NCBI RefSeq assembly: GCF_901933205.1 | Contig: NC_044573.1 | Location: 48,079,493-48,143,492 of the forward strand | DNA: 64,000 bases | Direction of reading: 5' to 3' | DNA from: Camarhynchus parvulus | Lineage: Eukaryota > Chordata > Aves > Passeriformes > Thraupidae | In this document: positions 13,801-26,678 of the stretch, in pieces | How positions within the stretch are numbered: position 1 is the first letter of the stretch | Layout of the letters: every line of letters starts with the position of its first letter | Program-made: the position numbers and the translations under genes | The notes under the pieces: generated by a model | The model's input: the letters and a program-made list of their open reading frames with translations, nothing else | What the model was told of the DNA's origin: nothing | The model's database searches: none

Positions 13801-15271
13801 TGAAACTGGAGACAATAGGAGGGTACTTCTGAAATCTGTGAATGAGAGCTAACCCTGGCAGTTATTACAGAAATTTATATATTCTGCAGTTAACAGCAAG
13901 AGCAGAAAGTATGTCCCACTTCAAAGTTTATTAGAAATAGTAAAAGTGAAGCTTGATCTATACAGGTCACTAGAAAAGCTCTATGTCTGTGAGAAATGGG
14001 CAACATGAAAAGCATCTGTCATACATACGCAGTCTGTTTTTTCCCACTCTTCCCTGAGGAGCAGCTCACACAAGGAGAATTTTACTCTGCTTTCTGATCT
14101 CTTGCTTTGCTTTTTGTTTTTAGGTACATATGGGTGAATACTTTATACCCCGCACACTGACAACCAAAAAGCTCATAATGTTCTTTGGTCTTGCTGGGGG
14201 ATGAAGCTGTAGCCCTTGGTGGGACCACATCTTATGAAGAACTGGCGATAGGCACTGATAAGAGCCTGTGCTGTGCACAGATACAGTCCAGCTTTCTGGA
14301 GTAGCTAGCTACCATCACAGCTTCATTCAGTATGATGTATATCTGAAGGCCAGCTAAGATCAGACTGCTGTCTTCTAGGTTGGAAACAAAACTGACCACC
14401 TGGAGGGTGGGAAGGGATCCCTCTTTGTGCAACTACTTTCCTGCTTGCACCCCTAGGAGGACTTTGCACTTCTTGTGCTCCTACTCAGCCTGCAGTACTG
14501 TGCATCCTTCAGGGCTGAAAAGTCCTTCCATGCCAAGGACTCCTAATTTGTAAGAGGAAATTTTGCTAATATCATACATCTTTCTACCATTTGTTGCCAA
14601 GACATTTCAAAGGGTCTAATCTACAACCTTTACTTGCATTCACATCCACATCTCCTTCCAAAATTATCTAGTTTCCTTTTGCTTTTTTCTACTTCACCTT
14701 GGTTTTTTTCTGTTAGGTGTGTGTTCTTATGTATTTCATTTTCCATAGTTTTTAAAATTCAGTTTGCTTTGCACAGGAGAGTCAACAAGAGCACAGATCC
14801 CCCATGTGGTACTTGTTGTGTGACTTGGAGAAGTCCCAAGTCCAGAGGCCAGGAAAAGATCTCCTGATCTATCACTTCTGAGGCTGCTAAACTTTGAATG
14901 TACATGGTAATCATGCAACATGCTGCTGAATCAAACCATAGTTGTGATATAATAGGAAATGCTTTTTAAATACCTAGCAACATAAATAAAAAAAGTTTAT
15001 ATGTAAATAAATTTACCTGTAGAAAAAAAATTGAGATAAAAATTATTCTTAGTGAGTTTACCATTTCAAGTTACCTGCTGCACCTCTTTTTTTATTAATT
15101 TATTTTATTTATTTGCAATAACGACATCTACTGTTGGCAATTCTTGCCGTTTTGTTGGTTGACACTGGGTCAAGGATGACTCTGGTCCACCGTTAATGTT
15201 GTTAGCCCGGAGCTAACCCTCCCTTCCCCAAGTACTTCAGAGAAACCATTTCCCTCAGTGGCCCAACTCAC

Positions 15272-15346
15272 AGCACAGTGCTTTCTGCAGTCTGCGGATT
15301 TTGATGGCCGTGCGGTAGGCGGAGAAGCGCACATTGTTCAAGTCAG
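15272..15346 (-). CDS. UTRN: UTRN exon (dystrophin exon 64 equivalent), start of EF-hand-like region
   Basis: This 75-bp exon encodes (A)[20 protein letters not shown] followed by KALC and one base of Leu. It begins the EF-hand-like helical region (EF-hand domain type 1 of the dystrophin family) that packs against the WW domain. The acceptor is ttctgctgtttcag before 15346, and the donor is GCT|gtgagttgg after 15272 (phase 1 in and out). The length equals dystrophin exon 64. The exon has five CpGs in 75 bases and stands out in base composition from the AT-rich introns on both sides. Confidence 0.96.
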
Positions 15347-16344
15347 CTGAAACAGCAGAACAGAAACATGAGCAGCCCTAAAAGTACAGCCCATAACTTT
15401 CTTTTACATATAAATCTTCATATTTTGGAAGAAGTCTGATCTCCCTCCTCTTCTCTGCAATGAATTAATAGGATATATCAGAACAAATTAAAAAACCTGA
15501 CAAGTTGGGACCTCAGTGCAATTCACCTTCAGGGAAAGCCTCCTGACTCTGTCAATCCAGGACCTTAAAATGAGTGGCCCTCCAGAAATGCTAACACTAT
15601 CTTGGCACATGTAATACATATATATACAGGAGAGTTTCACATACATACCATGCACTGGTACATAGTTCCCAGACAATTGCTCAAATACAGCAAATTTATC
15701 AAATAATTTACAACTCCATCAGATAACATACAGGAAACAGAGGGCAGCAAATGTCACAGTAACAGAAAAAATGGCGTAAGTTCTAATTTTTGTGCCATGA
15801 CTTTGCAAACTGTGCTTTAAAAGGGACAGTCACATAGCTGTAAGCTCTGTTTTAGAAACCGATTGGTACAGTAACATTTTTTCCCTCACTTAATAGTATT
15901 TTTACCCTCCCCTTCCTTAGAATGTAGATTTCACAGTAAATGTTAATGCTATCAGGGTATGTTGAACTAGTTGTACTATAATACAGTTTAGCTTTTACTG
16001 AAAAGGTAGCTGCTCTATTTTATTACCAAAATTAGTTCCTTGCAGACCAGAGCCCTGGTTTAAACATGCAGAGTGCCTGTATCACTGGACAATTCCTTGT
16101 GAAGTTAAAAGAAAAAAACCCAAAGTACTGCATTAAAGCATACAGTCAGATTATATGGTTCAGAATTAATATTGCCAAAATGCAACACAATGACCAAGGC
16201 AGTAGGTTTTGGGCAAAGTGTGCCTCATCACAAAGTGGGAAATGCTGGTACACTCAGGTTATGAGAACTCAAACATGGTCAAGTATCCAAGTGCAGCTTT
16301 TATTCATAGAACAAAAATCACAATATTTTAATGAATGCACTCAC
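15347..16344 (-). other. UTRN: Intron between exon 63-like and exon 64-like exons
   Basis: 998 bases, the shortest intron in the window. I see no repeat or gene in it. Confidence 0.85.
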
Positions 16345-16406
16345 CTAAGGACTGGAAGAGATCAGTCATTTTAGGATGATCCCAGCAAGTTGTCTGTGTC
16401 TCATGA
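16345..16406 (-). CDS. UTRN: UTRN exon (dystrophin exon 63 equivalent), second half of WW domain
   Basis: This 62-bp exon encodes (N)[20 protein letters not shown] plus the first base of Ala. It contains the second signature Trp of the WW domain (TTCWDHP) with its trailing Pro. The acceptor is ttcctttgtag before 16406 (phase 2 in). The donor is TTAG|gtgagtg after 16345 (phase 1 out). The exon length matches dystrophin exon 63. The WW domain is split from its first half by a 10.2-kb intron. In mammals the short isoforms Dp71 (dystrophin) and Up71 (utrophin) start in that same intron and splice into this exon. Confidence 0.96.
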
Positions 16407-16855
16407 CTACAAAGGAACAAAGTAATTAAAGTTTCAGGAAACACACATACGCACTTCCAAAGAATAAAATCTTAAAAGATACTCTGATTTTCTGCATTTA
16501 AGTGGCAAGAAATCCCTCAGCTCTAATTAAAATGCATGATCTGTACCACTCAGCTCCTTGATTTTATAATCACAAAGTTAGTCAGACAACAGCCCACCCA
16601 TATTTAACAATATTTACTTTTGATCGTAACTGTGATGGTAAGAGCTGGACTCTGACCCTACAGCTAAGAGGTACACTAATAAGGTAAAAGCACAAAATTT
16701 CTTGTGCTGTAAAATTATAAATATAGTTGTAAAAACAATTTAGAAATAAAAATATTGAGATTTTATTTCAATATTCATTGCATATCTGAGCATATATATC
16801 AGAACACAGACAATAATGTTAAGCTTTACCTGTAACATTTATTTAACATGTAACA

Positions 16856-16940
16856 TGATCATTTAGATTGGAAAGGACCTTTAAGATCATGGAGTCCAAT
16901 GGGAAACCTGATCACCATTCACACAACCAATAAATATCTT
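16856..16940 (-). mobile_element. CR1 LINE, short tail remnant
   Basis: The plus-strand text gattggaaaggacctttaag followed by atcatggagtccaat is the reverse complement of the conserved CR1 3' untranslated end. Only about 80 bases are recognisable. The upper boundary is uncertain. Confidence 0.65.
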
Positions 16941-19900
16941 GATTTAGGGGACATGCTCTTCACTCCTGTTCACAGAACAGAGAGTCAATAGGCAGCATCC
17001 CTTAACCTACTGATTAGTGCTGCTGTTTCAGTTTACTGGGGTTTCAAGTAGGCAGTCATAGGGGTCAAAATATGTGTTATGCCAGGTCCACTGAAATCTC
17101 CAATTCCCTTCTACAAGCCACACCTTACTTGTATTTATCAATATTAACTGCTGGAATGATTGCACATTCTTGTCTTACAAAGTATTTACATTTGAACTAG
17201 ACTTGCAAGGTAAGTAATCAGAGCACTCATGTTAAAACAATCATAGGATTCCCTTTAAAAGTTAATGAATACAAAATTATGCTATGTTAGCAAATTTAAC
17301 AGTAATGCTCAGAGAACACTAAGTATTTCACCTTTGTTTCTATTTAAAAATTGTTAATATACCCTTTTTTTTTGCTGCACAGAGGGATACTTGGTTGTAA
17401 ATAATGACTTTAAAAAGGCCACTTTGGTATTAAATGTAGTGAACTGTATCATCATTTGCTACATATAAATGGCTGTACCTCAGTGAATGCACAATAATTT
17501 ATCATCAAGGTTTATTTTTTAATCAAGAAACCAACCAAGAATGAACCCTTTTATGCTAGGTGGTACCAAAAAAAAAAGTATTGAAAGTTCTTGCTCCAAA
17601 GAACTGCAGACACAGGACATGTACCATAATGGAATGCAAGCTCCTAACAAAGTGCTGAGGACCCTTTTGTGTATGCATTAGCCTCAAACAGACACCAGTG
17701 GAAAGTGCTTGAAATGGGTCTGTGTACATGGGACATGATCCTCATTTTACAGTCCTTTCCAGCTTTGAGTCCAGCCTAGGTATTCAGAGATAGCTTCTCC
17801 CCACCATGCTTCACACTCTGCCATGGATCTCTTTTGTCTACCTGGCACCATCACAACTTGGGGAGAGGGTTTTCATGGAGGTTCATAGGCAAAGTATGTA
17901 TTTCCTTTTAATACAATAAGTAAAAATATTTTTTTTTCTCTTTGATTACTCCCTAGTCACCGACTGAACATGACTACATTTAAACGAGGTTTAAACAATA
18001 ATCAAGACTTCTATCAGACCTTGATTGATTCAAAAATACTATAGTAAACTCTCCTCAATTCAAAAGAAAATACTTAAATACATCTTTACATCTGAACACA
18101 TCTTCCTGAATAGAAGCTTTTATTTTATTTCATGTTAATATCACTATCACATGAATTCCATTCATGTTTCAAATTTCCAGTAAGGTGGTCAAGGCTCTGG
18201 TAATGCTAAACTTTAAAGCTAATGCACACCAGTAAATCAGTGGGTTTGCACTTTTTAGAAAGACAGTTCTAAAACAGCACTATGCTTATCTTTGTCCAGA
18301 AAAGTAATTTCAAAAACAAGTTGATTGACAATCCTTTTCCTGTAAAAGGCATACCAATAAAAGCCAATCATGAAGCCAGCAACAAGAAAGAATATATTTG
18401 GATTTTATGTTTTGCCATGCTAAAGGCTGGTGATTGTCCAGAATTCTCACCCAGGTGTCAAAAGACTACAGTATAGCAGAAGAAAGAACATCTACACCTT
18501 CAGTAAATATTGAAGTAAACAGGAACAGGAAATACAATATAATAGTTCATACTGCTCAACTTATTTAATAATCTCAAAACTACTCTGGAAGCTGCCAAAT
18601 GTCTGCATTATCATGTTAACAGGATGCCATAAATATGTTGCCCATTTAGAATTGTTGACTAAATCCACTGCAACTGCCCATAGAAATGAATACAATATGT
18701 GATCAGTTTAATAAAGCTTGTTTTAAAGACTTGACTTTAACTCATATTCCCTAAGAAGCCACTTCTAAAAGTCAAGGCCCAAAACAAAACAAAAACCCCC
18801 AAAACAACTGGTGATTTTACTGTCAACATTCTAAGTGAAAAGGGATTTCTTAGGATATTCTGAGAAAAACAAAGCCTTAACTAAAGCACCTTCAATATTT
18901 TATGTTAAAAGTAAAGGTAGGTGGCAGTACTGTGACAGAAGGTGTAAATACATGTATACACAGAAAAACATTTCCCTCTATTTTAAATGCTGAAATATCA
19001 ATGCAAACACTGCATGTAAACTACACGCAATTTAGGTGAGTCAAATCTTGTTTACTGCCTTAGAAACTATGATGACAAAACCAGCCATGATCATAGGGAC
19101 TTTGCTGAATTGCAGCCATTATTTCCCAGTTCCCTGTTTTCTGGCATTAAACATATGGTTTCACGAACAAATATATTTCTGACTAGTGGGGTGCTGTGAG
19201 GATACTCCTGAGAGCTGCAGCAGAAATGCAAACTTTATTTAGCTAAGTCTAGAGACCTTTTCTGTTTTTCCTTTCTTTTTTTCTTTATAAATTGTTAAAA
19301 ATATAGAAGAAAAAATACATAAATGCTTGGATAAATCCTTGCCTTTTTTTTTATTCCCCCTCTGGAAATATACTTCATTACACTTTTGCAATACTTAATT
19401 AGGATGTGGGTACAGTTAATTGCAATTTAGATTCTGGCGTGTAAGTAATTTATAAATCCATATGCAATGAATAAGAGCTGATTTTACTAATCAAACTTTA
19501 TCCCTTAAATCAAATTTCCAAGAATTAAGAGCAAACAACAGTTTCATTATTGAAATCATATACTTTAAATACAGAGTTGCAGTACAGTTTTATCTGAAAG
19601 ACTAAAATCACTTTAATAGTGAAAACATGCCATAAAAAATACGCCTTTTTTTTTTCTATTTTGTGTTTACTTAACATGAAGTGGAAAAAGTGAATGAGGT
19701 ATCAAAAACTTCTGTATCCTGCACTGTAATAGTGTTTCTCCATTTGATGCAGTAAATACCTGAACAGCTAAATTTTCTCTTTACAGAAAAACATAGAACA
19801 TGAAATTTATGCCTAATAAAATAATGACCATAAAATATTTTTCTGTTTCTATTTTATTTGCAAAAGAATTTTGTGCCAGATGGCATAAGGAGCAATGGAC

Positions 19901-22900
19901 TTCTAAAACTTATCACTCAGTTTCTTTCTGTGCCACACAGAATTTGTGAGAAAGGAGGCCAAGTGAACATCATCTGGTACAACTGAAAAAAGGCAAGAGA
20001 GAATCCTTTCCAATTCCTTACAGTCAGTACTACCTGGCAGCTGCTAAGTGACTACAGAGCGTGACTGTGCCAGCCCAATCCCAAAATACCCAGCAGGAAA
20101 CCAGTGGTAACAGCCAAGCAATTCTGTACAAGGATCCTGCAGAGAAGAGGAATGGGCTCAAAGTGAATGAATCACCAGCTCAACAGTCTGTTCAGGTCAA
20201 GGGAGGCAGCAGCTTCACTGTCACAGGCAGTGCTGCCACCACCACCAAATATATTCCATGGGTAGGTTTCTTTTAGGCACCAAAGCCAGACTTCTCTGGA
20301 CAGAGCCACAGAAAAAACCACATGATTGTAAATTTAATAAGAGAGATAAAAAAATCATCTCGCTAAACTTCCAAAAAGCTTCAAACCAAGCATTTAACCA
20401 AGAACAGAGAAACCTGCAGAGTCTTCTCTTTCTGTTACAACTACCATGGCACTTTGTCCCAGGTCACAGTGATGACTATGCAAGGAGCACCTCTCTTGTA
20501 AGCACCCTGCTAATGTCAAGAACTACTCGTGGAGTGAGGTGATATGAACTTTGATTGAAGGTGAACAACAAATGGGCCCATTATTCACCTTGCTTGTAGA
20601 TGGCACCAAAAAAAAAAAGAATTTTTCAAGGTGTACAGGAGCCCAAGGTACAAGATTTCATTCTGTTGAGTAGGTCGCATAAGAAGGGATTTCTGCTATT
20701 GCAGAAGTGAGCTGCCCTACAGGGCATAATACAAATGGTATGAACATATTATATCTTTCTTCATGGTTTAGTCAGGGAAGAATTAAAAGCATTTCACTGA
20801 CAAGAGATTTTTTTTTGTTGCTCCTATCAAAACTATGAGTTATTCAGAGCAAGACTCTTCTAAATCTCTTCTTATGCAAACTTATGGACCCAATGAGTCA
20901 CACAGGAAAATATGCATCCATGAATATATTACCTGACAAACCAGTGTAATTTAAAAAGTCTAAATGCATTTGTGTAAATTTCACTAACAAAAAAACATGA
21001 TAACCATAAAATACTCCAAACCACAAACCACCCACATATTAATGAAGTGCTCTAAAGCTTACATGATAAACATTTGCCCTTACAATCTATTTCTTATCCA
21101 TTATGTTTGCTGGCAGCTTTCTAATTATAATTAGATAATCCATTTTAAAACACTTCCTGATTGTAAATAAAAAGCTGAGAATCAGTTAGCATGTCATTTA
21201 ATTTATGCTCTAGGAAGAAAAGAACAGTCCTATTGAAATGAATGGATTAAGTTCAACATCTCCAGGTGTTTCAAGATGCTCATGGAGTTGTGAAAAAAAA
21301 AAAATTATTCTTTTTCAGCTTTTTTTGTACAAGAAAGAAAACTAGAAACAGGTTGTGAGTATTTTTTATTATTTCTTGTTATGGACAAGGCCTCTGTTGA
21401 TAATCACTAGCAAATACCACAAGAAACAGCACTCTGGCATGATGTTAAATACCTTTCTGTTCCTGTAGTCATTTGCACAAAACATTACCCAAAATCAGAA
21501 TCTTTACTGATCATGAATGAATCAACAGCACTCAGAACTCTGACTTTGCTACCCTTGCCAAATTTCAAATGGCATAACATCCCCACTTTATGTCAAGGTG
21601 TTTTGGCCAGATATTGCATATTTTCATTTCTTTTTTTTTTTAAGCCCATTAGAAAATACTGTTTTGTGGTGAAAAGAGTAGGCATAATGCATCACAATGG
21701 TATTGCACCTTAGAGGTTGGTAGCACCATTTGTATGCAGATACTTTGAAATCACTCCAGGGAAATGTCCTACTGCATTTCTTTAATTGAAAATGAAGATG
21801 AGCACAGGAACTGGTAATTGAAGAAACTCTCAAACCTTCAAACTGGTATTACCTCTCTCTGTAAATTAGATTTTTTTCCTTTCTAAGGGAAATACCTAAT
21901 ACTTACAAGAATGATATTATGGATATAATTATAATAACAAAAAAAAATTCTCTGCTCCTTTACTTCTCCCCCTCTTCCTCATACAGGCATAAACCAAACA
22001 TCAGCAAAGACTTTCTGAAGACTCTTAAAAAATGGAGAAGCAGAAAACATTTTATTCCTGTCCCCATAAAGCAGAACAAAATATAGGAGGTGATAAAATA
22101 GGATTTCTAAGATGCTGGTGATGCCAGCCACTTTGCAGGATTACAGAAAAGGCAAGGCAACTATGGCGCTTGATATCGATCAATTTAATTGGTTGCAACA
22201 AGAAATTGCTCTCCCTATGTAATGCCCTGCATGAGATTAAACTCACTGCAACCTCTTCTCTATTGTCCTTTTGTTTCTTCTGCACAGCACAAGTATCTAA
22301 TAATTTATGGCATTAAAAGGTACATGGCCAAAGAACACTTAAATTATAGTTAAAAGAAAAACAGTGAGAAATGCTAGGTTAATTATGCTTTCTGCATATT
22401 CATCATGTTTCCCTCCTGGATGTTTAATGATCACAGTGTTTAATTTATTATTCTATTTATTTTTAGAATATTTTTATTGAAATGCTACATAATATAGGCT
22501 TTATTTTTTAAAATTTACTGTTACAAAGGTCAAGGATGTCTTATTTGTATGATCCAAATAATTATAAATGAAAAACAACAGAAATTTTCCCTATTAAATC
22601 TCGAATCTTTACCAACCAACCTATGAAAAATGTATTCAATTGCAAGTTTGCCAAACCTTTCGCCCAAACCTCTCACTTTTATTACATAAAGTGCACTGGT
22701 AAATACTCTACCTTCTGGGTTGCATTCCTTTCCATATGCTTATTAGTTCAATTTAAGTAAGAAAGACTATACTTTTTTTTGCAGCAGCATCAAGATTTTA
22801 CAGATTAAGGTTTTCATTGAATTTTACTGTGTCTACAGACTACACAAATAAAAAATATTCTGTAATTGGTATTAAGAAAAAATCAAACAGAAGGCAAAAA

Positions 22901-23381
22901 GGATTAAATTAAAATCACTTCAACAGAAGCTGCAACATTTCACAAATCTGGCTTAGATAGTAAGACAATTCAAGAGAAGAAAAGTGACAGGGTAAATCAT
23001 GTGTGTAAGTTCAGTTCAAATATCCACCACAGCCCAGGAAACACACACCTTGATAAGCCTGGGACAAATGAATTACGAATCCTTCTTCCAGCTAAGCAGG
23101 ATAGTTGATTCATTCCAAAACGCCCCAAACCAGACTGCCTCTGTCTGAACTTACGGGGCAGGGGAGGTTGTACACTGGCTTTTTAAATGTTCCAGTGCCT
23201 CATTACCTGATTAAATACTACCCCAGACAGGGCAGATGTGCCAACCATTAGCAAATGGGGTGGGGAGAAGAAACTGGACTCCAAAGTCACCACACCAAAG
23301 ACCTTTCACTGAGCCCCTTCTCCCTACCCACGTAAATGCAAGCTACCTCTGGTGTCAGGAACCAAAGAAAGTGTTTCTTAC

Positions 23382-23407
23382 CTGAAAATACAGACATCTT
23401 GTATCAT
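23382..23407 (-). other. Candidate alternative first-exon coding end (Up71-like position)
   Basis: The minus strand has ATG at 23405-23407 with A at -3, then eight codons (MIQDVCIF), two further bases AG, and a strong donor CAG|gtaagaa. Those two bases join T of the exon at 16406 to give Ser-His-Glu-Thr-Gln, exactly in frame with the WW-domain exon. An in-frame TAG lies about 30 bases upstream of the ATG. Dp71 and Up71 first exons are known to lie in this same intron in mammals. Against it: the surroundings are AT-rich without a CpG island, and I do not recognise the peptide. A donor with a short in-frame ATG can also occur by chance in a 10-kb intron. Confidence 0.2.
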
Positions 23408-26400
23408 TTTGACACTCTCCTTACAGATTAATTGCTACCTAAAGTACTTTCTCCTGCCTTCTCAGGTGCAGTTCCTTAATATTTTTAAGCTACATTTTGT
23501 GTGCAATAAAACTGCAGACTGAAGTTGGTTCTTTTTTCTTATTTTTCCCAAATACCCAACACAGGTACAAATACATCATCAGCTGCAGCTATGTGACTTT
23601 CTGAATATTTAACATTTCTCATTCAAGGACACAGACAAAAAGCTATCAAAATGAAGTAGAGCTATAAATTCATGGTTGCCTAAAAAAAGTGTTCTTATTC
23701 AGAATTTAAGTAACCTGATTTCAATTAGCATTTATTTCCCTTTCAAAATTAATTTTTAAAACTTCTCATCTTTCAGCCACCAATCACTGGATCATACTTT
23801 TATTATCCTTGTTCCACTATACCATAAAATGAACAACTGGCATCTTAAATCTTCCCTCTGAACATAGAATTCTTCTTGTAAATACAGTCAGCTGCTCTCA
23901 AATTATAAAGTTTTTGAGACTTATTGCAGTTGTTCCTTCTACTCATGCTGTGGTTTACATCAAAGGGAACTAACTGAAAGGTGTTCGTATAATTTAAAAA
24001 AAAAAAGAAAATTAAATCAGTTTCTGCCTTTTTCCTAGCTTTTCCTTCTATACTAAAAAAATAATTAAATCTTATTGACTGTTCTCTTGAATTGTCTTAC
24101 TCCATGTAATCATTGCAAATGAGTAAGTTTTTCATGTCAGTATTGTTTTTCTCTCTTCTTTAAACTTTGTCTGAAATTAAGCAACAGACAAAGATTTAAA
24201 AGGGTATTTAAACTCAAGAGTACTCTCCAGCTTCATCATAACAAAGCAAATGAAATTCAGAATCAGCTATTTTCTCCTTTATCTTCCACAATTCTCTGAT
24301 TTATCTAGATGCTGCTGAAAACAATGATGTTTAGATCAGTAAGAAATAAAAAATCTAGGAAACTGCCAAGGCAGTCTGCTTTCCAGGCTGTGAAGCTACT
24401 GAAACCCTCAAGTTTTTTTAAAAAAAGTAAATCCTACTAGTTACATGTACTATGAATCCTTTTCAAGAATCAAGACTGCTATTGCTTTAGCAGCATATAT
24501 GATGTTGAAAGTAGGGAAAGGTTACTAGAAAAGCCTTATTTGAGATGCAATAGTTAATTCTGTTGACTCCATTAAAGCCATACTGAAAATAAAACAGTGG
24601 TCTCAACCTCTATAAAGACCTTGACCCTCAAAGAACTTGCCCTACACTTCTGCACCCCTACCAAACTTCCTGTGAAAGACCATTAAAAACAATACCTAAG
24701 AGATGCTGGGCTTTGTTTCTGAGCCCCAGCTGGCTTCATTCCACAATCAAGCTCTAGGGCCACCAGCTCACTACTATGGGAGCAAGGCCTGTCCCAGGGA
24801 ATACTTTGCCACCAACTGGTGTGCTTGAAGGATTGTACCTAGTGCACATATCGGAAAGGTTTCCTTCTGAACCAGCAATGAAAATAAAGAAAAAAAAAAG
24901 ATTTCTCAAAAACTGAACTTTTGCTGAGGTAGGGTAAGAGAGAGCCTCAGAAACTCAGAAGAATGTATTAGATAAGAAAAAAAAAGATATACATATGAAA
25001 TATTCAAGTTTAAGATCTTTCCCAGCACAGATCAGAAGGTCTATCTTAGTTTGTTCCATCTGCTCCTATCTCTGACCCCCAACTCTGAATGAACTGGTGA
25101 GCTCCACAGAACTCTCTGAGGCCAACTCATGCCCCCAACTCCAGCAACTGACTCTGATAAAGGTAGAACAGAAACAAAAATCTTTCAATGTCCACAAAGG
25201 ACATACCCACAAGAAAAAAACAACAGGTTTAGGGTGGTTTTCCTCTTGCTTTCTGTAGTTGGCCACTTCAGCATTTTCCTTGAATTACTGCTGCAGGTGT
25301 GATCATTTTAATTGCACTTCTGCCTGAGTCTGAGCAGTGAATGTGCCTTCCCAACCAACTTCTGCCCTCTTCTTCCATTAGGAGAGAGGCAGGAACCTCT
25401 TCTCTAGTGTGTCACAGTTTTTGCTGCCTCTTGCAAAATTTTGAGCAGAAGCACAAATGCTTTTATAGAGAATTCAAGGATATTCATAGCAGGTTTTTGC
25501 TTTTACTGGTTACCGACTCAGACCCTTTAAAGAAATTAATCTTCATGACAGTTTAAAAACATCTGTCACATCTCACAAACGCTAACAAGTTTGATTGACA
25601 GATTTATTGCTACCTGCTTTTCAAAGCTCTCAAGCACTTGTAAATTGCTTGAAGCACAAAATGTGGCTCTCAGAGTTATGAGCAATATGGAATAGTAAAA
25701 TATCCTCATGTTCTTTTAAAATGAACTATCTTCACATCCATTTCATCGCCATCCTACAGACTTTAAAACCTTACTCTTTTCCCAAACCCAAACTGATAAG
25801 ATTTTAAACGCAGATTTCCTTCAGCCTAAAATGGACTACTCTGGGTCTCACTTATACACTGTACCTTCTTAAAATTTCATTTACCTTTCTAGCAAAGACC
25901 TATCCTCCTCTCAAAGCTGCAATATTTAACCTTAAAAGTACAGGCAAAACAAAATAAACACTGGTAGAGTAAGAAAAGCAAAATTAGGGATTGCTCTTCG
26001 CAGAACACATCAAGATCTCCACACCTCTCTAACTTAGGTATTCCTTATTATTTTCAAAATAAATATCTCAACCATTCCTCTTGGTAATCAAGGTATTTTT
26101 AATTTTTTTCTAAATATTTATATCTGAGTAAAATTTACCTTAATATCAATTACCATAAAAACTACCATAAAGTAAAGAAGATGACAAAAGAACAGTCAAG
26201 GCATGTCTGTTTACAGAGGAATTTTGCACAAAATGATGAATGGGCTCAATAGATATTAGTCACCATTGTCCTGGCCCAGGTTATGAACTTTGTGATTTTA
26301 AATACATTATTTAATGAGCCACACACACAAGAAAAAATCTAGTCTGAACACTGACAGTGTATTACACTGGAGTGCCTCTGCTGTTTCTTATGTGAGTGAG

Positions 26401-26617
26401 GTTCTTAATTAGGGTTTGTCAGCAACATGTTTTTATGTATTTCTAAATTATGCAGCACACAAAGCAATAAACATTACAATATAGGCAGCATAACACTACA
26501 TAGAGAAAAATCTCAATAGCATTTCTGGCAACTACTTAGTACAGATGTTTTTCTGCTAGGTTATGGTGATAGGACTCTCTGTTATACCTAAGAAAAATAG
26601 AATCAAGGCAAACTTAC

Positions 26618-26678
26618 TTGATATAATAGGGCACTTTGTTATGTGAAACAGATCTCTGCCATGGAAACTGTACTGAGG
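26618..26678 (-). CDS. UTRN: UTRN exon (dystrophin exon 62 equivalent), first half of WW domain
   Basis: This 61-bp exon encodes (T)[19 protein letters not shown] plus two bases of an Asn codon. It carries the first signature Trp of the WW domain (PWQR) and the aromatic YY pair of the second strand. The domain binds the PPxY motif of beta-dystroglycan together with the EF-hand region. The acceptor is ttatttcctcag before 26678 (phase 1 in). The donor is CAA|gtaagttt after 26618 (phase 2 out). The exon length equals that of dystrophin exon 62. Phe in VQFPW replaces the Leu I recall in mammalian utrophin. Confidence 0.96.

Larger units (their letters stand above)
9350..15271 (-). other. UTRN: Intron between exon 64-like and exon 65-like exons
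   Basis: 5,922 bases. It contains the CR1 copy at 10329-10885 and the duplicated T-rich acceptor tract at 9359-9391. The remainder is AT-rich with T/G-rich patches around 11640-11720 and no supportable gene. Confidence 0.85.
16407..26617 (-). other. UTRN: Intron that splits the WW domain
   Basis: 10,211 bases. It contains a CR1 tail at 16856-16940 and the low-confidence Up71-like first-exon candidate at 23382-23407. In mammals the short isoform promoters of dystrophin and utrophin lie in the equivalent intron, but no CpG-rich promoter block is visible here. Confidence 0.85.

Noticed and set aside
23150..23260. Another donor-like site (cccc|gtaagttc) considered as an alternative first exon
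   Set aside because: The nearest ATG upstream on the UTRN strand reaches a stop after six codons, so it cannot lead into the next exon.
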